Assembly (NCBI GenBank): GCA_016791365.1
Contig: JAEUMT010000043.1
Location: 1-64,000 of the forward strand
DNA length: 64,000 nucleotides
From: Hyphomonadaceae bacterium
GTDB taxonomy: Bacteria; Pseudomonadota; Alphaproteobacteria; Caulobacterales; Aquidulcibacteraceae
Direction of reading: 5' to 3'
Position numbers and translations under genes: made by a program. Below are positions 1 to 8,025 of the stretch, piece after piece. How positions within the stretch are numbered: the first letter of the stretch is position 1; the number at the start of each line of letters is the position of its first letter. Below the pieces are notes generated by a model that saw only the letters and a list, made by a program, of their open reading frames with translations, was not told the origin of the DNA and did no database searches.

Positions 1-664
1 GGCGCTTCAGCTTCTTACCTTCAAACGCCGAGAGGCGGGCGGTGAAGCTCTCATTGCGCAGGCTCTGCAGCGTCGCGTCGACGCTCCAATATTCCTGCGG
101 CTTGAATTTCTCGATCTCGACTTCGCGGTCGACGATGATCCTGAGCGCCACCGATTGCACGCGCCCCGCCGAACGCGATCCCGGGAGCTTGCGCCACAGC
201 ACCGGCGAGAGCGTAAAGCCGACGAGATAATCGAGCGCCCGGCGCGCCAGATACGCATCGACAAGTTCCATATCGATGTCGCGCGGCGCCGCCATGGCGG
301 CCTGCACGGCCGGTTTGGTGATGGCGTTGAAGGTCACGCGCTTAACGCTCTTGCCCTTCAGCGCCTTCTTCTGGTTGAGCGCTTCCAGCACGTGCCAAGA
401 GATGGCTTCGCCTTCGCGATCAGGGTCGGTCGCCAGGATGAGGTGGTCTGCGCTTTTCATCGCGTCGGCGATGGCTTTGACGTGTTTTGAGGACTTGGGG
501 TCGATTTCCCAGGCCATGGCGAAATCGTCGTCCGGCTTCACCGAGCCGTCCTTGGGCGGCAGATCCCGGATATGGCCGTACGAGGCCAGGACCGTATAGT
601 CCTTGCCCAAATACTTGTTGATTGTCTTGGCCTTAGCCGGAGACTCGACGACGACGACGTTCAT
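1..664 (-). CDS. topA: DNA topoisomerase I, N-terminal part (cut by window edge)
   Basis: Type IA topoisomerase that relaxes negative supercoils by single-strand passage. The 221 visible codons start at the ATG at 664 (MNVVVVESPAKAKTI) and run off the left edge, so the catalytic tyrosine is not seen. The TOPRIM domain is clear: the ESPAKAKTI start, then TDPDREGEAISWH with its acidic DxDxxE cluster, followed by SPVLWRKLPGSRSAGRVQS, the conserved DNA-gate entry segment. It is the last gene visible in a minus-strand block with plsY and dprA, an arrangement usual in alphaproteobacteria. The 200 bp upstream carry its promoter region and a small opposite gene. Confidence 0.96.
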   Translation of the reverse strand, partial: MNVVVVESPAKAKTINKYLGKDYTVLASYGHIRDLPPKDGSVKPDDDFAMAWEIDPKSSKHVKAIADAMKSADHLILATDPDREGEAISWHVLEALNQKKALKGKSVKRVTFNAITKPAVQAAMAAPRDIDMELVDAYLARRALDYLVGFTLSPVLWRKLPGSRSAGRVQSVALRIIVDREVEIEKFKPQEYWSVDATLQSLRNESFTARLSAFEGKKLKR

Positions 665-873
665 TCTGGACGGGGGCTTTCAGGAAAAACGGGCCGGAAA
701 CTGGGGGCGCGACCTTGGCCTGTCAACGCGCCCACATGGGTTCAATTGAGCCGTTATGCGAGCCCCGCCCTAATTTTCCTTTGCGAGTCTTATAGTTACG
801 AAGGTCTTTAGAAAACTAGCGAATACAACCTAAAGGTGCTACAGGCAACCAAAAGTTGCGATGGAGTTTGGGT

Positions 874-1041
874 GTGTCCGTGACGGAGCCTTTGCAGTCC
901 GAGCGGCCGACCCCCACCGAGTTGGCCGAGTACATATACGACATGGCCGGCCAGTTGGCGGAAATGGCCGATGTCGCTGGTCTGGCGGAGGCTGCGGTGG
1001 CGCTGAAAGCGGCGCAGCGTGCGATTGAAGTTCAGTTCTGA
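874..1041 (+). CDS. small conserved-looking hypothetical protein (55 aa)
   Basis: An acidic, Ala-rich helical peptide (GTG start at 874; GGAG at 863-866, spacing 7) containing PTPTELAEYIYDMAGQLAEM. In-frame TTG 856 and GTG 880 are alternative starts. It is predicted soluble, with no signal peptide. It sits between topA and dprA on the opposite strand and ends three bases before the dprA stop. Similar short helical proteins with a YIxDMxxxLAxMA pattern are common in alphaproteobacteria (recollection, not searched). Function unknown. Confidence 0.6.
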   Translation: MSVTEPLQSERPTPTELAEYIYDMAGQLAEMADVAGLAEAAVALKAAQRAIEVQF

Positions 1042-1044
1042 GCT

Positions 1045-2139
1045 TTAGCCAAAGGCGGCGCGTGCTTGCGCGGCGTAGCCGCCGGGCAGCGAGGCCGCTT
1101 GGCCTTCAAGTTCAAGCTCGGTGAGCGCGGCGGCGACGGCGCCCGCGGGCGCATCGACAAGCCGTGCGAGATCGTTGACGTGGATCGGAGTCGGTGAAAG
1201 CAGCGCGGCGATCTTCTTTGGAAGCCCGGGCGGAGGCGGGGGCGCTTCAATGTCCGCGAACAATGGGCCTGGAGAGAGCGGGCGCAGCGGCGGCGCACCA
1301 TCGCCGAGCGCGGCGATGATGTCGTTTGCGTCCTCGATGAGCGTCGCGCCTTGTTTGATCAGGGCGTTGGAGCCGCGCGCGCGTGGATCAAGCGGCGACC
1401 CCGGCGCGGCCATCACGTCGCGCCCCTGATCGGCGGCGGCGCGCGCCGTGATGAGCGAGCCGGAGCGCAAGGCGGCTTCAATGATCACGACGGCGCGCGA
1501 GACGCCGGAGATGATGGAGTTGCGGCGGGGGAAGTCGCGCGCGCGGGCGATCGTGCCGAGCGGGGCTTCGGTAATGACGGCGCCGCGTTCGCAAAGCGCA
1601 TCGTGCAGCTTGCGGCTTTGCGGCGGGTAAGGGTGATCGAGCCCGCCGGCGAGGACGCCGACCGTCCCGGTTTCCAGCGCGCCGTTATGCGCGGCGGCGT
1701 CAATGCCGCGTGCGAGGCCTGAGACGATTGTGAAACCGGCGGCGCCGAGATCGGCGGCGATGCGCCCCGCGAACATCAGCGCCGAGCCGGAGCTTTCACG
1801 TGAGCCGACCAGCGCGATGGTTGGGCGCTTAAGCCATTTGGGATCGCCGCGCATGGCGATGACGGGCGGTGGCGCATCGAGTTGCGCGAGCAGCGGCGGG
1901 TAGTCGGGCTCGCAGCAGGCGATGAGGCGTGCGCCAAGGGCGCTGACGCCTTCAATCTCCGCGTGGGATTTGTCTTCGGGCGACGCTGTGAGGTTGGAGA
2001 CGCGCGGCAGCGCTTCAAGCGCGGCGGCGGCTGTTCCAAATCGCGTGATGAGGCGATGGAAGGTGAGCGGTCCGATGCGCGGCGTGCGCGCCAGCCGCGT
2101 CCAAGCGATGAGCTCGGGACGCGACAGCGTGCGTGTCAT
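1045..2139 (-). CDS. dprA: DNA-processing protein DprA
   Basis: 364 residues, full length. DprA binds incoming single-stranded DNA during transformation and loads RecA. Seen: an N-terminal helical/SAM-like region (1-90), then the Rossmann-like core with LVGSRESSGSALMFAGRIA, IVSGLARGIDAAAH, GVLAGGLDHPYPPQ and RNSIISGVSRAVVIIEA. A C-terminal winged-helix (DML1-like) segment, about residues 300-360, contains ARLVDAPAGAVAAALTELEL. The start codon overlaps the plsY stop by 4 bp (ATGA), so the two are co-transcribed and translationally coupled. Confidence 0.95.
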   Translation of the reverse strand: MTRTLSRPELIAWTRLARTPRIGPLTFHRLITRFGTAAAALEALPRVSNLTASPEDKSHAEIEGVSALGARLIACCEPDYPPLLAQLDAPPPVIAMRGDPKWLKRPTIALVGSRESSGSALMFAGRIAADLGAAGFTIVSGLARGIDAAAHNGALETGTVGVLAGGLDHPYPPQSRKLHDALCERGAVITEAPLGTIARARDFPRRNSIISGVSRAVVIIEAALRSGSLITARAAADQGRDVMAAPGSPLDPRARGSNALIKQGATLIEDANDIIAALGDGAPPLRPLSPGPLFADIEAPPPPPGLPKKIAALLSPTPIHVNDLARLVDAPAGAVAAALTELELEGQAASLPGGYAAQARAAFG

Positions 2140-2885
2140 GCTTCCGGTTTCGATTCAACGGGTGTTGCGGGCGCCGGTGTGAGCTCGGGCGCCGGCTCCG
2201 GTGCGACCGCGGCAGGCGGGAGCACTGGCGCTGGCGGTTCGGAAGCTGACGGTTCGGGCGCCGGCGGTTCTTCGTCCGTCTTTTTTTCGCCGATGCGCGG
2301 CTCAGTGCCGGCGCGCAACCGCGCAATGTTGGCGCGGTGCAGCCAGAAAATCAGCGCCGCCAGCGCCGCCGTAAACGCGGCATGTTCGGGCACGCCCGCG
2401 ACGAGCGCCGCAACCGGCGTAATCGCGACGGCGCAGAGGGCGGCGAGCGATGAGTATCGGAAGATGGTGGCGACCGCGAGCCAGGTTACGCCAGCGAGCA
2501 TCGCCAGCGGCCAATAGCCGGCGAACAGTAAACCGAAGAACGTTGCGACGCCCTTGCCGCCTTTGAACTTAAGCCAAACCGGAAAGCAGTGTCCGACGAA
2601 GGCGAACGAGCCCGCCGTCAGCTCAATGAGCGTTTGTTGCGGAATGCCTTCGCTAAGCCAGCGGGCGATCAAGAGCGCGATGCCGGCTTTGCCTGCGTCG
2701 AGCAGCAGCGTCGCGAGCGCGAGATCCTTGCGGCCGGTGCGCAGCACGTTGGTCGCGCCGATATTGCCCGAGCCGATTGTGCGGATGTCGCCCAGCCCGG
2801 CGGCTTTGGTGATCACCAAGCCAAACGGAATTGAGCCCAGGAGGTAACCGCCAACAGCGGCGAGAATGAAATAAAGTGGCAGCAC
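2136..2885 (-). CDS. plsY: glycerol-3-phosphate acyltransferase PlsY
   Basis: Integral membrane enzyme that moves the acyl group from acyl-phosphate to glycerol-3-phosphate, the first step of phospholipid synthesis. Seen: LLGSIPFGLVITK, SGNIGATNVLR and GHCFPVWLKFKGGKGVAT, the three conserved PlsY loops, plus about five membrane helices in residues 1-190. The last 50 or so residues (after PRIGEKKTDEE) are a Pro/Ala/Glu tail that normal PlsY (about 200 aa) lacks; it should be disordered and cytoplasmic or periplasmic depending on topology. Overlaps dprA by 4 bp. Confidence 0.95.
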   Translation of the reverse strand: MLPLYFILAAVGGYLLGSIPFGLVITKAAGLGDIRTIGSGNIGATNVLRTGRKDLALATLLLDAGKAGIALLIARWLSEGIPQQTLIELTAGSFAFVGHCFPVWLKFKGGKGVATFFGLLFAGYWPLAMLAGVTWLAVATIFRYSSLAALCAVAITPVAALVAGVPEHAAFTAALAALIFWLHRANIARLRAGTEPRIGEKKTDEEPPAPEPSASEPPAPVLPPAAVAPEPAPELTPAPATPVESKPEA

Positions 2886-3006
2886 GGGATGCTTCCTAAC
2901 AGGCGAAAGCGAGCCTGTGGAGAGGAGACTTTCTTCGCCTGGTCATTGGGCGGCGCATTGCGGCGCGGCCGAGACGGCAAACGCCGACGCGTTGGATCAG
3001 GCGTGT

Positions 3007-3024
3007 GCGGGCGAGGACGCCCGC
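3007..3024. repeat. short intergenic hairpin repeat, family A copy 1
   Basis: GCGGGCG-AGGA-CGCCCGC, a 7-bp stem with a 4-base loop, followed by GCTCCA. The same hairpin plus tail occurs at 4985-5002 (inverted) and 5053-5070. It lies in the gap between plsY and the lipoprotein gene. Likely a REP-type element; no strong U-tract, so a terminator role is uncertain. Confidence 0.75.
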
Positions 3025-3048
3025 GCTCCATATGAGTGGGCGGTTGCT

Positions 3049-3408
3049 TTAACTGCCGGTGCAACTGGCCGCAGCGGCGCGGCCGACTTCCCATTGGCCG
3101 TTGGCGCCGCCGCCGCGGAAGCCGTAGCGGCCGTTTGTGTAGTAGCCGTCGCCTGCGCTTGGCAGCACCATCGATGTGCCGCCGACGATTTGCACGCGTG
3201 CGTTCGAGCCGTCGATATCGACGACGATCTGCTGGCCGTTGCTGCACGAATACATGATGGGGCCGTCGAGCGGGATTGGCGGCGGTGCGTCGCCAGGGCC
3301 CGGATCGCCAGGGCCGATCGGCGGCGGTGTCGGATAGGAGGGACCGCCGGAGGTGGTGCCGCACGCGGCGAGGGTGAGCAGTGCGACGCCGAGAAGAAGT
3401 TTGCGCAT
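3049..3408 (-). CDS. lipoprotein with MliC-like domain
   Basis: 119 residues from the ATG at 3408, chosen because GGAGG lies just upstream and a lipoprotein signal follows (MRKLLLGVALLTLAAC, lipobox LAAC). A Pro/Gly linker precedes a domain with YSCSNGQQIVVDI at the start and YGFRGGGANGQWEVGR then a terminal Cys at the end. This fits the MliC/PliC fold (inhibitor of C-type lysozyme), whose two cysteines form a disulfide. It would sit in the periplasm or outer membrane and protect against lysozyme. The family call is by pattern only. Lies in the pyrC-plsY gap, same strand, 13 bp after pyrC. Confidence 0.7.
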   Translation of the reverse strand: MRKLLLGVALLTLAACGTTSGGPSYPTPPPIGPGDPGPGDAPPPIPLDGPIMYSCSNGQQIVVDIDGSNARVQIVGGTSMVLPSAGDGYYTNGRYGFRGGGANGQWEVGRAAAASCTGS

Positions 3409-3421
3409 GTGACCCTCCGAG

Positions 3422-4702
3422 TTAGCCGTTGAAGACCGTTTTGCCGGCAATGAATGTCCGTTTCACGGCGCCCTGCATGAGCTTCTCGTCAAACGGCGAA
3501 TTGTTGGATTTGGAGCGCAGCTTGTCGCTGTCCAGACGGAAGGGCGCGCCGAGATCGATGAGGATGATGTCGGCGGGGGCGTCCTTGGCGAGGCGCCCTT
3601 GCGGGAGCTTTAGCAACTCGGCCGGGCGCAATGTCATGGCGCGGAAGAGCGCGTTGAGCTGGACGTCGCCCTTGTGGTGGAGCGTCAGCGCTCCCGGCAG
3701 CAATGTCTCTAAGCCAACCGCGCCGAATGCCGCTTCTTCGTACGGCAGCCGCTTGTCTTCGGCGGGGCGCGGATCGTGGCCGGAGACGATGACGTCGATG
3801 AGGCCATCACTGACGGCTTGGACGAGCGCGACGCGATCGTCTTCGCTGCGCAGCGGCGGCGAAAGCTTGGCGAAGGTGCGATAGCCGTCGACGTCGTTCT
3901 CGTTGAGTACGAGGTGATGGACGTTGACGCTGGCGAAGGCTTTCACGCCGCGCCCCTTGGCGCGCTTCAAGGTTGGGAGCGTCTGCGCCGACGAGATCAT
4001 GTCGAGCAGGATTTTGCCGCCGGTGAGTTCGGCAAGCGTGAGATCGCGCTCTGCCATGATCACTTCGGCGGCGGCGGGAATGCCAGGCAAGCCGAGACGC
4101 GCGGCGAGTTCGCCTTCGTGCATGACGCCGCCTTCGGCGAGGTACGGATCCTCGGGGCGGTGCGCGATGAGGGCGTCGAAGATGGTGGCGTAGGAGAGCG
4201 CGCGGCGGAGTGTGCGCGAGCTGTGGATGGGCTTGTCGCCGTTGGTGAAGAGCACGGCGCCGGCTTCGGCCATCAGGCCGATTTCGGTCATCAACTCGCC
4301 GTCGAGGTGCTGCGTGAGCGCGGCGGCGGGCAAGATGCGCACGCCGCCGGAGCGGTCGATGCCGCGGCGGAGCACGAAGTCGATCAGGCTTTGATCGTCG
4401 AGCACCGGGGTTGTGTTCGGCATCATCACCATGGTGGTGACGCCGCCTGCTGCAGCGGCGCGGCCGGCGGATTTGAATGTCTCTTTATGTTCGGCGCCTG
4501 GTTCGCCGATGACGACGCGCATGTCGATCAGGCCGGGCGCGACGTGGGCGCCGTCAGCGTCGATGATCTCGGCGCCGTCGGGGGCGCTGGAGACGTTGCC
4601 GATATCGAGGATGGTGTCGGTGAAGAGGATGGCGCCGTCTTCGACCTTGTTCTTCGCAGGGTCGATGAGCTTGGCGTTCTTGATCAGTGTGGGGCGGGTC
4701 AC
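3422..4702 (-). CDS. pyrC: dihydroorotase-like protein (PyrC family, metal ligands absent)
   Basis: 426 residues with the amidohydrolase fold of class I dihydroorotases: PGLIDMRVVIGEPGAEHKET, GGVTTMVMMPNTTPV, NVHHLVLNE and SGHDPRPAEDKRLPYEEAA. The HxH zinc motif after strand 1 (normally DxHxH) reads DMRVV, and the catalytic TDHAPH region reads SGHDPRP. The copy therefore appears inactive. Alphaproteobacteria commonly carry such a variant next to pyrB, and Pseudomonas has an inactive PyrC' that holds the ATCase together, so a structural role with PyrB is the likely function (inference). A second, active dihydroorotase would be needed elsewhere in the genome. Confidence 0.88.
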   Translation of the reverse strand: MTRPTLIKNAKLIDPAKNKVEDGAILFTDTILDIGNVSSAPDGAEIIDADGAHVAPGLIDMRVVIGEPGAEHKETFKSAGRAAAAGGVTTMVMMPNTTPVLDDQSLIDFVLRRGIDRSGGVRILPAAALTQHLDGELMTEIGLMAEAGAVLFTNGDKPIHSSRTLRRALSYATIFDALIAHRPEDPYLAEGGVMHEGELAARLGLPGIPAAAEVIMAERDLTLAELTGGKILLDMISSAQTLPTLKRAKGRGVKAFASVNVHHLVLNENDVDGYRTFAKLSPPLRSEDDRVALVQAVSDGLIDVIVSGHDPRPAEDKRLPYEEAAFGAVGLETLLPGALTLHHKGDVQLNALFRAMTLRPAELLKLPQGRLAKDAPADIILIDLGAPFRLDSDKLRSKSNNSPFDEKLMQGAVKRTFIAGKTVFNG

Positions 4703-4767
4703 GGTTGGGCTCCGTGACGTCGCGGTTCGACAGGCGCAGCGTGACGCGATCCGGCCGCTGGTGTGAG

Positions 4768-4799
4768 CGCCAGCGTCAGCCTGAGCTTGTCGAAGGCGG
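4768..4799. repeat. dispersed intergenic repeat, family D copy 1
   Basis: Contains CAGCGTCAGCCTGAGCTTGT followed by CGAAGG; nearly the same sequence (GCCTGAGCCTGTTGAAGG) recurs at about 20228-20262. Both lie in gene-free gaps. This looks like a widely dispersed short repeat of high-GC alphaproteobacteria rather than a regulatory site for one gene. Confidence 0.55.
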
Positions 4800-4804
4800 A
4801 GGGC

Positions 4805-4963
4805 TCAGTCATGCCGATTGCGTTTCACCGCTACGTTCACGGTCGTTGAGAAAGCGAGCGCGATGATGAACGGCACCCAGATTGGCAGCGTGCCGAGGCC
4901 GGGCGTGTTGAGCGCCGCGGCGAGGTGATCGTCGACCAGCCACCAGAGCAGGAACATCCACAT
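4805..4963 (-). CDS. small membrane protein (52 aa) between pyrC and pyrB
   Basis: An open frame from the ATG at 4963 to the TGA at 4805, with a good AAGGAG ribosome site 8 bases upstream. The product begins MWMFLLWWLVDDHLAAAL and ends in VAVKRNRHD, with two hydrophobic stretches separated by a short Gly/Pro loop: a likely two-helix inner-membrane peptide with a basic tail. It lies in the same direction as pyrB and pyrC and is probably in their operon. No function is recognised. Confidence 0.6.
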   Translation of the reverse strand: MWMFLLWWLVDDHLAAALNTPGLGTLPIWVPFIIALAFSTTVNVAVKRNRHD

Positions 4964-4984
4964 TAGCGAATCTCCTTATGGAGC

Positions 4985-5070
4985 GCGGGCGTCCTCGCCC
5001 GCATGCGCCAGATCGAACAAGCGCCGGTGTTGGTCGGTCGCCTCCGCGTCGTGCGGGCGAGGACGCCCGC
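4985..5070. repeat. inverted pair of family A hairpins
   Basis: Two copies of the GCGGGCG/CGCCCGC hairpin, at 4985-5002 and 5053-5070, point in opposite directions with their GCTCCA tails outward. They flank about 50 bp (5003-5052) with no gene. The arrangement is typical of BIME-like pairs of REP elements. They separate pyrB from the 52-residue gene. Confidence 0.7.
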
Positions 5071-5084
5071 GCTCCATAAGCACA

Positions 5085-6077
5085 TCACGACGCCTCCTGA
5101 TTGGCGCCGCTTTCGGCGAGCGCTTCGAGCACGGCCATGCGAACAGCGACGCCCATGCGGACTTGGGTTTCAATGAGCGAGACGTTTGGGTTGTCGGCGA
5201 CGGAGCTGTCGATCTCGACGCCGCGGTTCATCGGGCCGGGGTGCATGACGAGCGCGCCGGGTTTGGCATGGCGGAGTTTGTCGTCGTCGAGGCCGTAGAA
5301 CCAGAAGAATTCGCGCGCGCTGGGGAAGAAGCCGCCGGTCATGCGCTCGCGTTGGACCCGCAGCATCATGACGACGTCCGCATCTTTGAGGCCGGCGCGC
5401 ATGTCGTGGAAGACGGTCGCGCCCCATTTCGCGGCGCCGGCGGGCATGAGTGTCGGCGGGCCAATGAGGCGCACTTGCGCACCGAGCAATGTCAGCAGCG
5501 CGACGTTGGAGCGGGCGACGCGGCTGTGCAGGACATCGCCGCAGATGGCGATGGTGAGACCCTCGATGTCGCCGAGGCGTGAGCGGATGGTGAAGGCGTC
5601 GAGCAAAGCTTGCGTAGGGTGCTCGTGCTTGCCGTCACCGGCGTTGATGACGGCGCAATCGACTTTGCGTGAGAGCAGTTCGGCGGCGCCGGATGAGCCG
5701 TGACGCACCACGAGCAGATCAGGACGCATGGCGTTCAAGGTCGCTGCGGTGTCGATCAGCGTCTCGCCTTTGGCGACGCTTGAACTCTTAACGCTCATGT
5801 TGACGACGTCAGCGCCCATGCGCTTGCCGGCCAACTCGAACGAGCTTTGCGTTCTTGTGGAATTCTCGAAGAAAAGATTGATCAGAGTCCGGCCGCGCAG
5901 CGTGTCGAGCTTCTTGATCTTCTCATCCAACAGAGGCGCGAATTTTTCGGCGCGGTCGAGCAGGTTCTCGGCCTCGAAACGATCCAGGTCCGCTATGGCC
6001 AAAAGATGCTTTTGACGAAAGCGAATGGCGCGCGCGCTTTGATCGCTTTTCTTCCCGCCAGTCGGTCGCTGAGCCAT
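5085..6077 (-). CDS. pyrB: aspartate carbamoyltransferase catalytic subunit
   Basis: 330 residues, full length. Condenses carbamoyl phosphate with L-aspartate, the committed step of pyrimidine synthesis. Seen: carbamoyl-phosphate site [33 protein letters not shown], the aspartate-side segment MLRVQRER and [12 protein letters not shown]. No regulatory subunit gene (pyrI) is nearby, as expected for the ATCase class that pairs with a PyrC-like protein encoded downstream. First gene of the minus-strand pyr block; about 150 bp separate its start from the divergent gene at 6236. Confidence 0.96.
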   Translation of the reverse strand: MAQRPTGGKKSDQSARAIRFRQKHLLAIADLDRFEAENLLDRAEKFAPLLDEKIKKLDTLRGRTLINLFFENSTRTQSSFELAGKRMGADVVNMSVKSSSVAKGETLIDTAATLNAMRPDLLVVRHGSSGAAELLSRKVDCAVINAGDGKHEHPTQALLDAFTIRSRLGDIEGLTIAICGDVLHSRVARSNVALLTLLGAQVRLIGPPTLMPAGAAKWGATVFHDMRAGLKDADVVMMLRVQRERMTGGFFPSAREFFWFYGLDDDKLRHAKPGALVMHPGPMNRGVEIDSSVADNPNVSLIETQVRMGVAVRMAVLEALAESGANQEAS

Positions 6078-6235
6078 GGGCGCTTGTTAAGCCCTGTGTC
6101 TGACTCGCCGCAAGCGCGGCGACACTAAGGCGGGGATAATCGTTTCAGCCATGTTGCCGACGCGGACTCGGTGCTGTACTCGTTTCGTTCCAATGGTGGG
6201 ACGGCGGGTTTGAGGGCGAAAACGAGGAGCGTGTG

Positions 6236-6487
6236 ATGCTGCGATCGCACCCCAAGAAGGAAGAGCAATCAACGCTGCGGCCGGTGGGGATCGCGCTAGC
6301 GGCTGTGGTTGCGGGATTAGGCGCCGGCAAGGCTGTTGCGGCTGAGCCGCGCGTCCATGCGCCGCTTGAGCCTGCATCGAATGGCGCGACTTACGTGGTC
6401 GATCCGACGAACCATCCTGGGTTTGAGGAAGATGCGTCGATGGTGATCGGCGCCAGCGAACCTGTGGAGCCTTTCGGCAAACGCTGA
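6236..6487 (+). CDS. small membrane-anchored or exported protein (83 aa)
   Basis: ATG at 6236 follows GAGGAG (6223-6228); an in-frame GTG lies one codon earlier. A basic N-terminus (LRSHPKKEEQSTLRPVG) precedes one hydrophobic helix (IALAAVVAGLGAGKAVAA), then a polar tail with TYVVDPTNHPGFEEDASM. It could be a cleaved signal peptide (AVA-A) or a single-pass anchor. No family recognised. Transcribed away from pyrB. Confidence 0.5.
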   Translation: MLRSHPKKEEQSTLRPVGIALAAVVAGLGAGKAVAAEPRVHAPLEPASNGATYVVDPTNHPGFEEDASMVIGASEPVEPFGKR

Positions 6488-6550
6488 GGCTTGACCTAGT
6501 TTTGACACCTCGCGGGCGTGGGCTCACGGTCGCGAGGTGGAGGATCCGGG

Positions 6551-6985
6551 ATGGGACGGCTACTCACGGCTTTGGCGGTCTGTTTGAGCCTGGCGGCGAC
6601 GCCGGCATGGGCGCAGACCGAACAAGAACAGCTGCAGCAGCGATTGGAAGAGATGCGCAACGCGCCGTCCGATCCAGGTTTGCCTGCGGTGGAGACGCTG
6701 AACTGCGATCAGATGCTGGCCGAGATGATGACGGCCGGGCAGCGCATGAACAGTCAGATGGACCCGAGCATGGGCGCTGATGCGCAGGCGCTGAATGATC
6801 AAATGCAAAACGGAGGGCGCGGCGCGAATAGGCGTAGGCCGACGGCGGCGGACGCCGAGGCAAATCGTGAGCGCATGGCGACAATGGGCAATCAGGTCGC
6901 GGACTCGATGCAAGGCATCGATGTGAACCGGATGATGGCGCTCAGTGAGCGCTTTCAATCCGAGCGCTGCCCGACGCCGCAATGA
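6551..6985 (+). CDS. exported Gln/Met-rich hypothetical protein
   Basis: 144 residues from the ATG at 6551 (GGTGGAGG at 6534-6541). The signal peptide MGRLLTALAVCLSLAATPAWA ends at AWA-Q. The mature part is helical and rich in Gln, Glu, Met and Asn (EQEQLQQRLEEMRNA, MTAGQRMNSQMDPSM), with two cysteines and a short basic Pro segment in the middle. A periplasmic coiled-coil-like protein of unknown role. It follows the 83-residue gene by about 60 bp on the same strand. Confidence 0.6.
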   Translation: MGRLLTALAVCLSLAATPAWAQTEQEQLQQRLEEMRNAPSDPGLPAVETLNCDQMLAEMMTAGQRMNSQMDPSMGADAQALNDQMQNGGRGANRRRPTAADAEANRERMATMGNQVADSMQGIDVNRMMALSERFQSERCPTPQ

Positions 6986-7019
6986 AGGTCAGCGCGCGGG
7001 CGCGCCGGGGGTTCCGGAT

Positions 7020-7943
7020 TTAGCTGAGTGAGAGCGCGATGCCGATGGCGATGGGCATGGTGAGGAACGAAAGCAGCGTCGTTGCCGTGATGATCGCGGC
7101 CATGAGTTGCGGATCGCCGCCCATCTCGCGCGCGAGGGTGTATCCGGCGGCGGCTGTTGGGGTTGAGCCGACGCCAGCGGCGACCGCGGCGGCGAGCGGG
7201 CTTGCGCCGCAGAGCGTGGCGGCGCCCCACATGACGGCCGGCGCGATCATGAGCTTGATGAAGCAGGCGATGCCGACTTTCACGCGTGCGGCGCGCAGCG
7301 CTTTGAAGTCGAGACCGGCGCCGACGCACACGAGCGCGATCGGCATCGCGGCTTGGCCCAGGAGCGAGACTGCGTCGGAGGCAAATCCGAGGTCGCGGAC
7401 GCCGGAGGCTTGGGCGGCGAGGCCGGCGGCGCAGCCGAGGATGAGCGGGTTGGCGATGAGCTGATCGAGAATGGCGCGCGGGCTGGCGGTGTGGGTCGAG
7501 CCCCATATCGCCAGCACGATCACGCAGGCGAGGTTCACGACCAGCACGAGCGGGCCGAAGGCGATGCCGATGAGGTGCGGACCTTCGGGCCCGTAGAGCA
7601 TGCTGGCGGCCGCCAGCAGCACGAAGCCGTTCCAGCGCACCGAGCCTTGCACCAAGCTTGTGTAGGCGGGGCCTTCGGTTTTGAAGAATGGCTGCAGCGC
7701 CAGCGTCATTGCGAGCAACACAAAGAAGCCGAGGATGAGGCCGCCGACGAAGGGCAGCGCTTGGCCTGCGTTGAGATCGGCAGTGGAGCTCAGTGTGAAG
7801 AGGAAAGCAGGATAGAGGACGAAATAGCCGAAACGGTTCACCTGGCCGAAGGCTTCGGCGGTGATGATGTTGCGCGCGCGCACGAGCCAGCCGACGGCGA
7901 TCAGCAAGAAGACCGGCAGCAGTTCGCCGACGACCTCACTCAT
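7020..7943 (-). CDS. AEC family permease
   Basis: 307 residues with about ten hydrophobic segments, matching the auxin efflux carrier/malonate-malate permease family: an N-terminal LLPVFLLIAVGWLVRARN, central FGPLVLVVNLACVIVLAIWG and C-terminal GVGSTPTAAAGYTLAREMGG. The full length is as expected (300-320). Likely an inner-membrane exporter or carrier of small carboxylates; the substrate cannot be told. It stands alone, followed by a hairpin repeat pair. Confidence 0.85.
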   Translation of the reverse strand: MSEVVGELLPVFLLIAVGWLVRARNIITAEAFGQVNRFGYFVLYPAFLFTLSSTADLNAGQALPFVGGLILGFFVLLAMTLALQPFFKTEGPAYTSLVQGSVRWNGFVLLAAASMLYGPEGPHLIGIAFGPLVLVVNLACVIVLAIWGSTHTASPRAILDQLIANPLILGCAAGLAAQASGVRDLGFASDAVSLLGQAAMPIALVCVGAGLDFKALRAARVKVGIACFIKLMIAPAVMWGAATLCGASPLAAAVAAGVGSTPTAAAGYTLAREMGGDPQLMAAIITATTLLSFLTMPIAIGIALSLS

Positions 7944-7946
7944 GAC

Positions 7947-8017
7947 TTGGACCGCGCGTCTTTAGACGCGCTTGCCAGCAACCAAACAAGTGCGGGCCTG
8001 AAGGCCCGCGGTCCAAG
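7947..8017. repeat. inverted pair of GGTCCA-tailed hairpins (family B)
   Basis: Left element: TTGGACC then GCGCGTC-TTTA-GACGCGC (7954-7971). Right element: GCGGGCC-TGAA-GGCCCGC (7992-8009) then GGTCCAAG. The stems differ in sequence but the tails are complementary, so the whole is an inverted pair. It fills the gap between the permease and ruvX. Further copies are at 12251-12325, 17488-17512 and 31440-31465. Confidence 0.75.
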
Positions 8018-8025
8018 AATTTGGA

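Noticed and set aside
3776..4717. Long frame opposite pyrC (313 codons)
   Set aside because: It mirrors the pyrC codons on the other strand; the Gly/Asp/Ala-rich translation has no sensible protein pattern.
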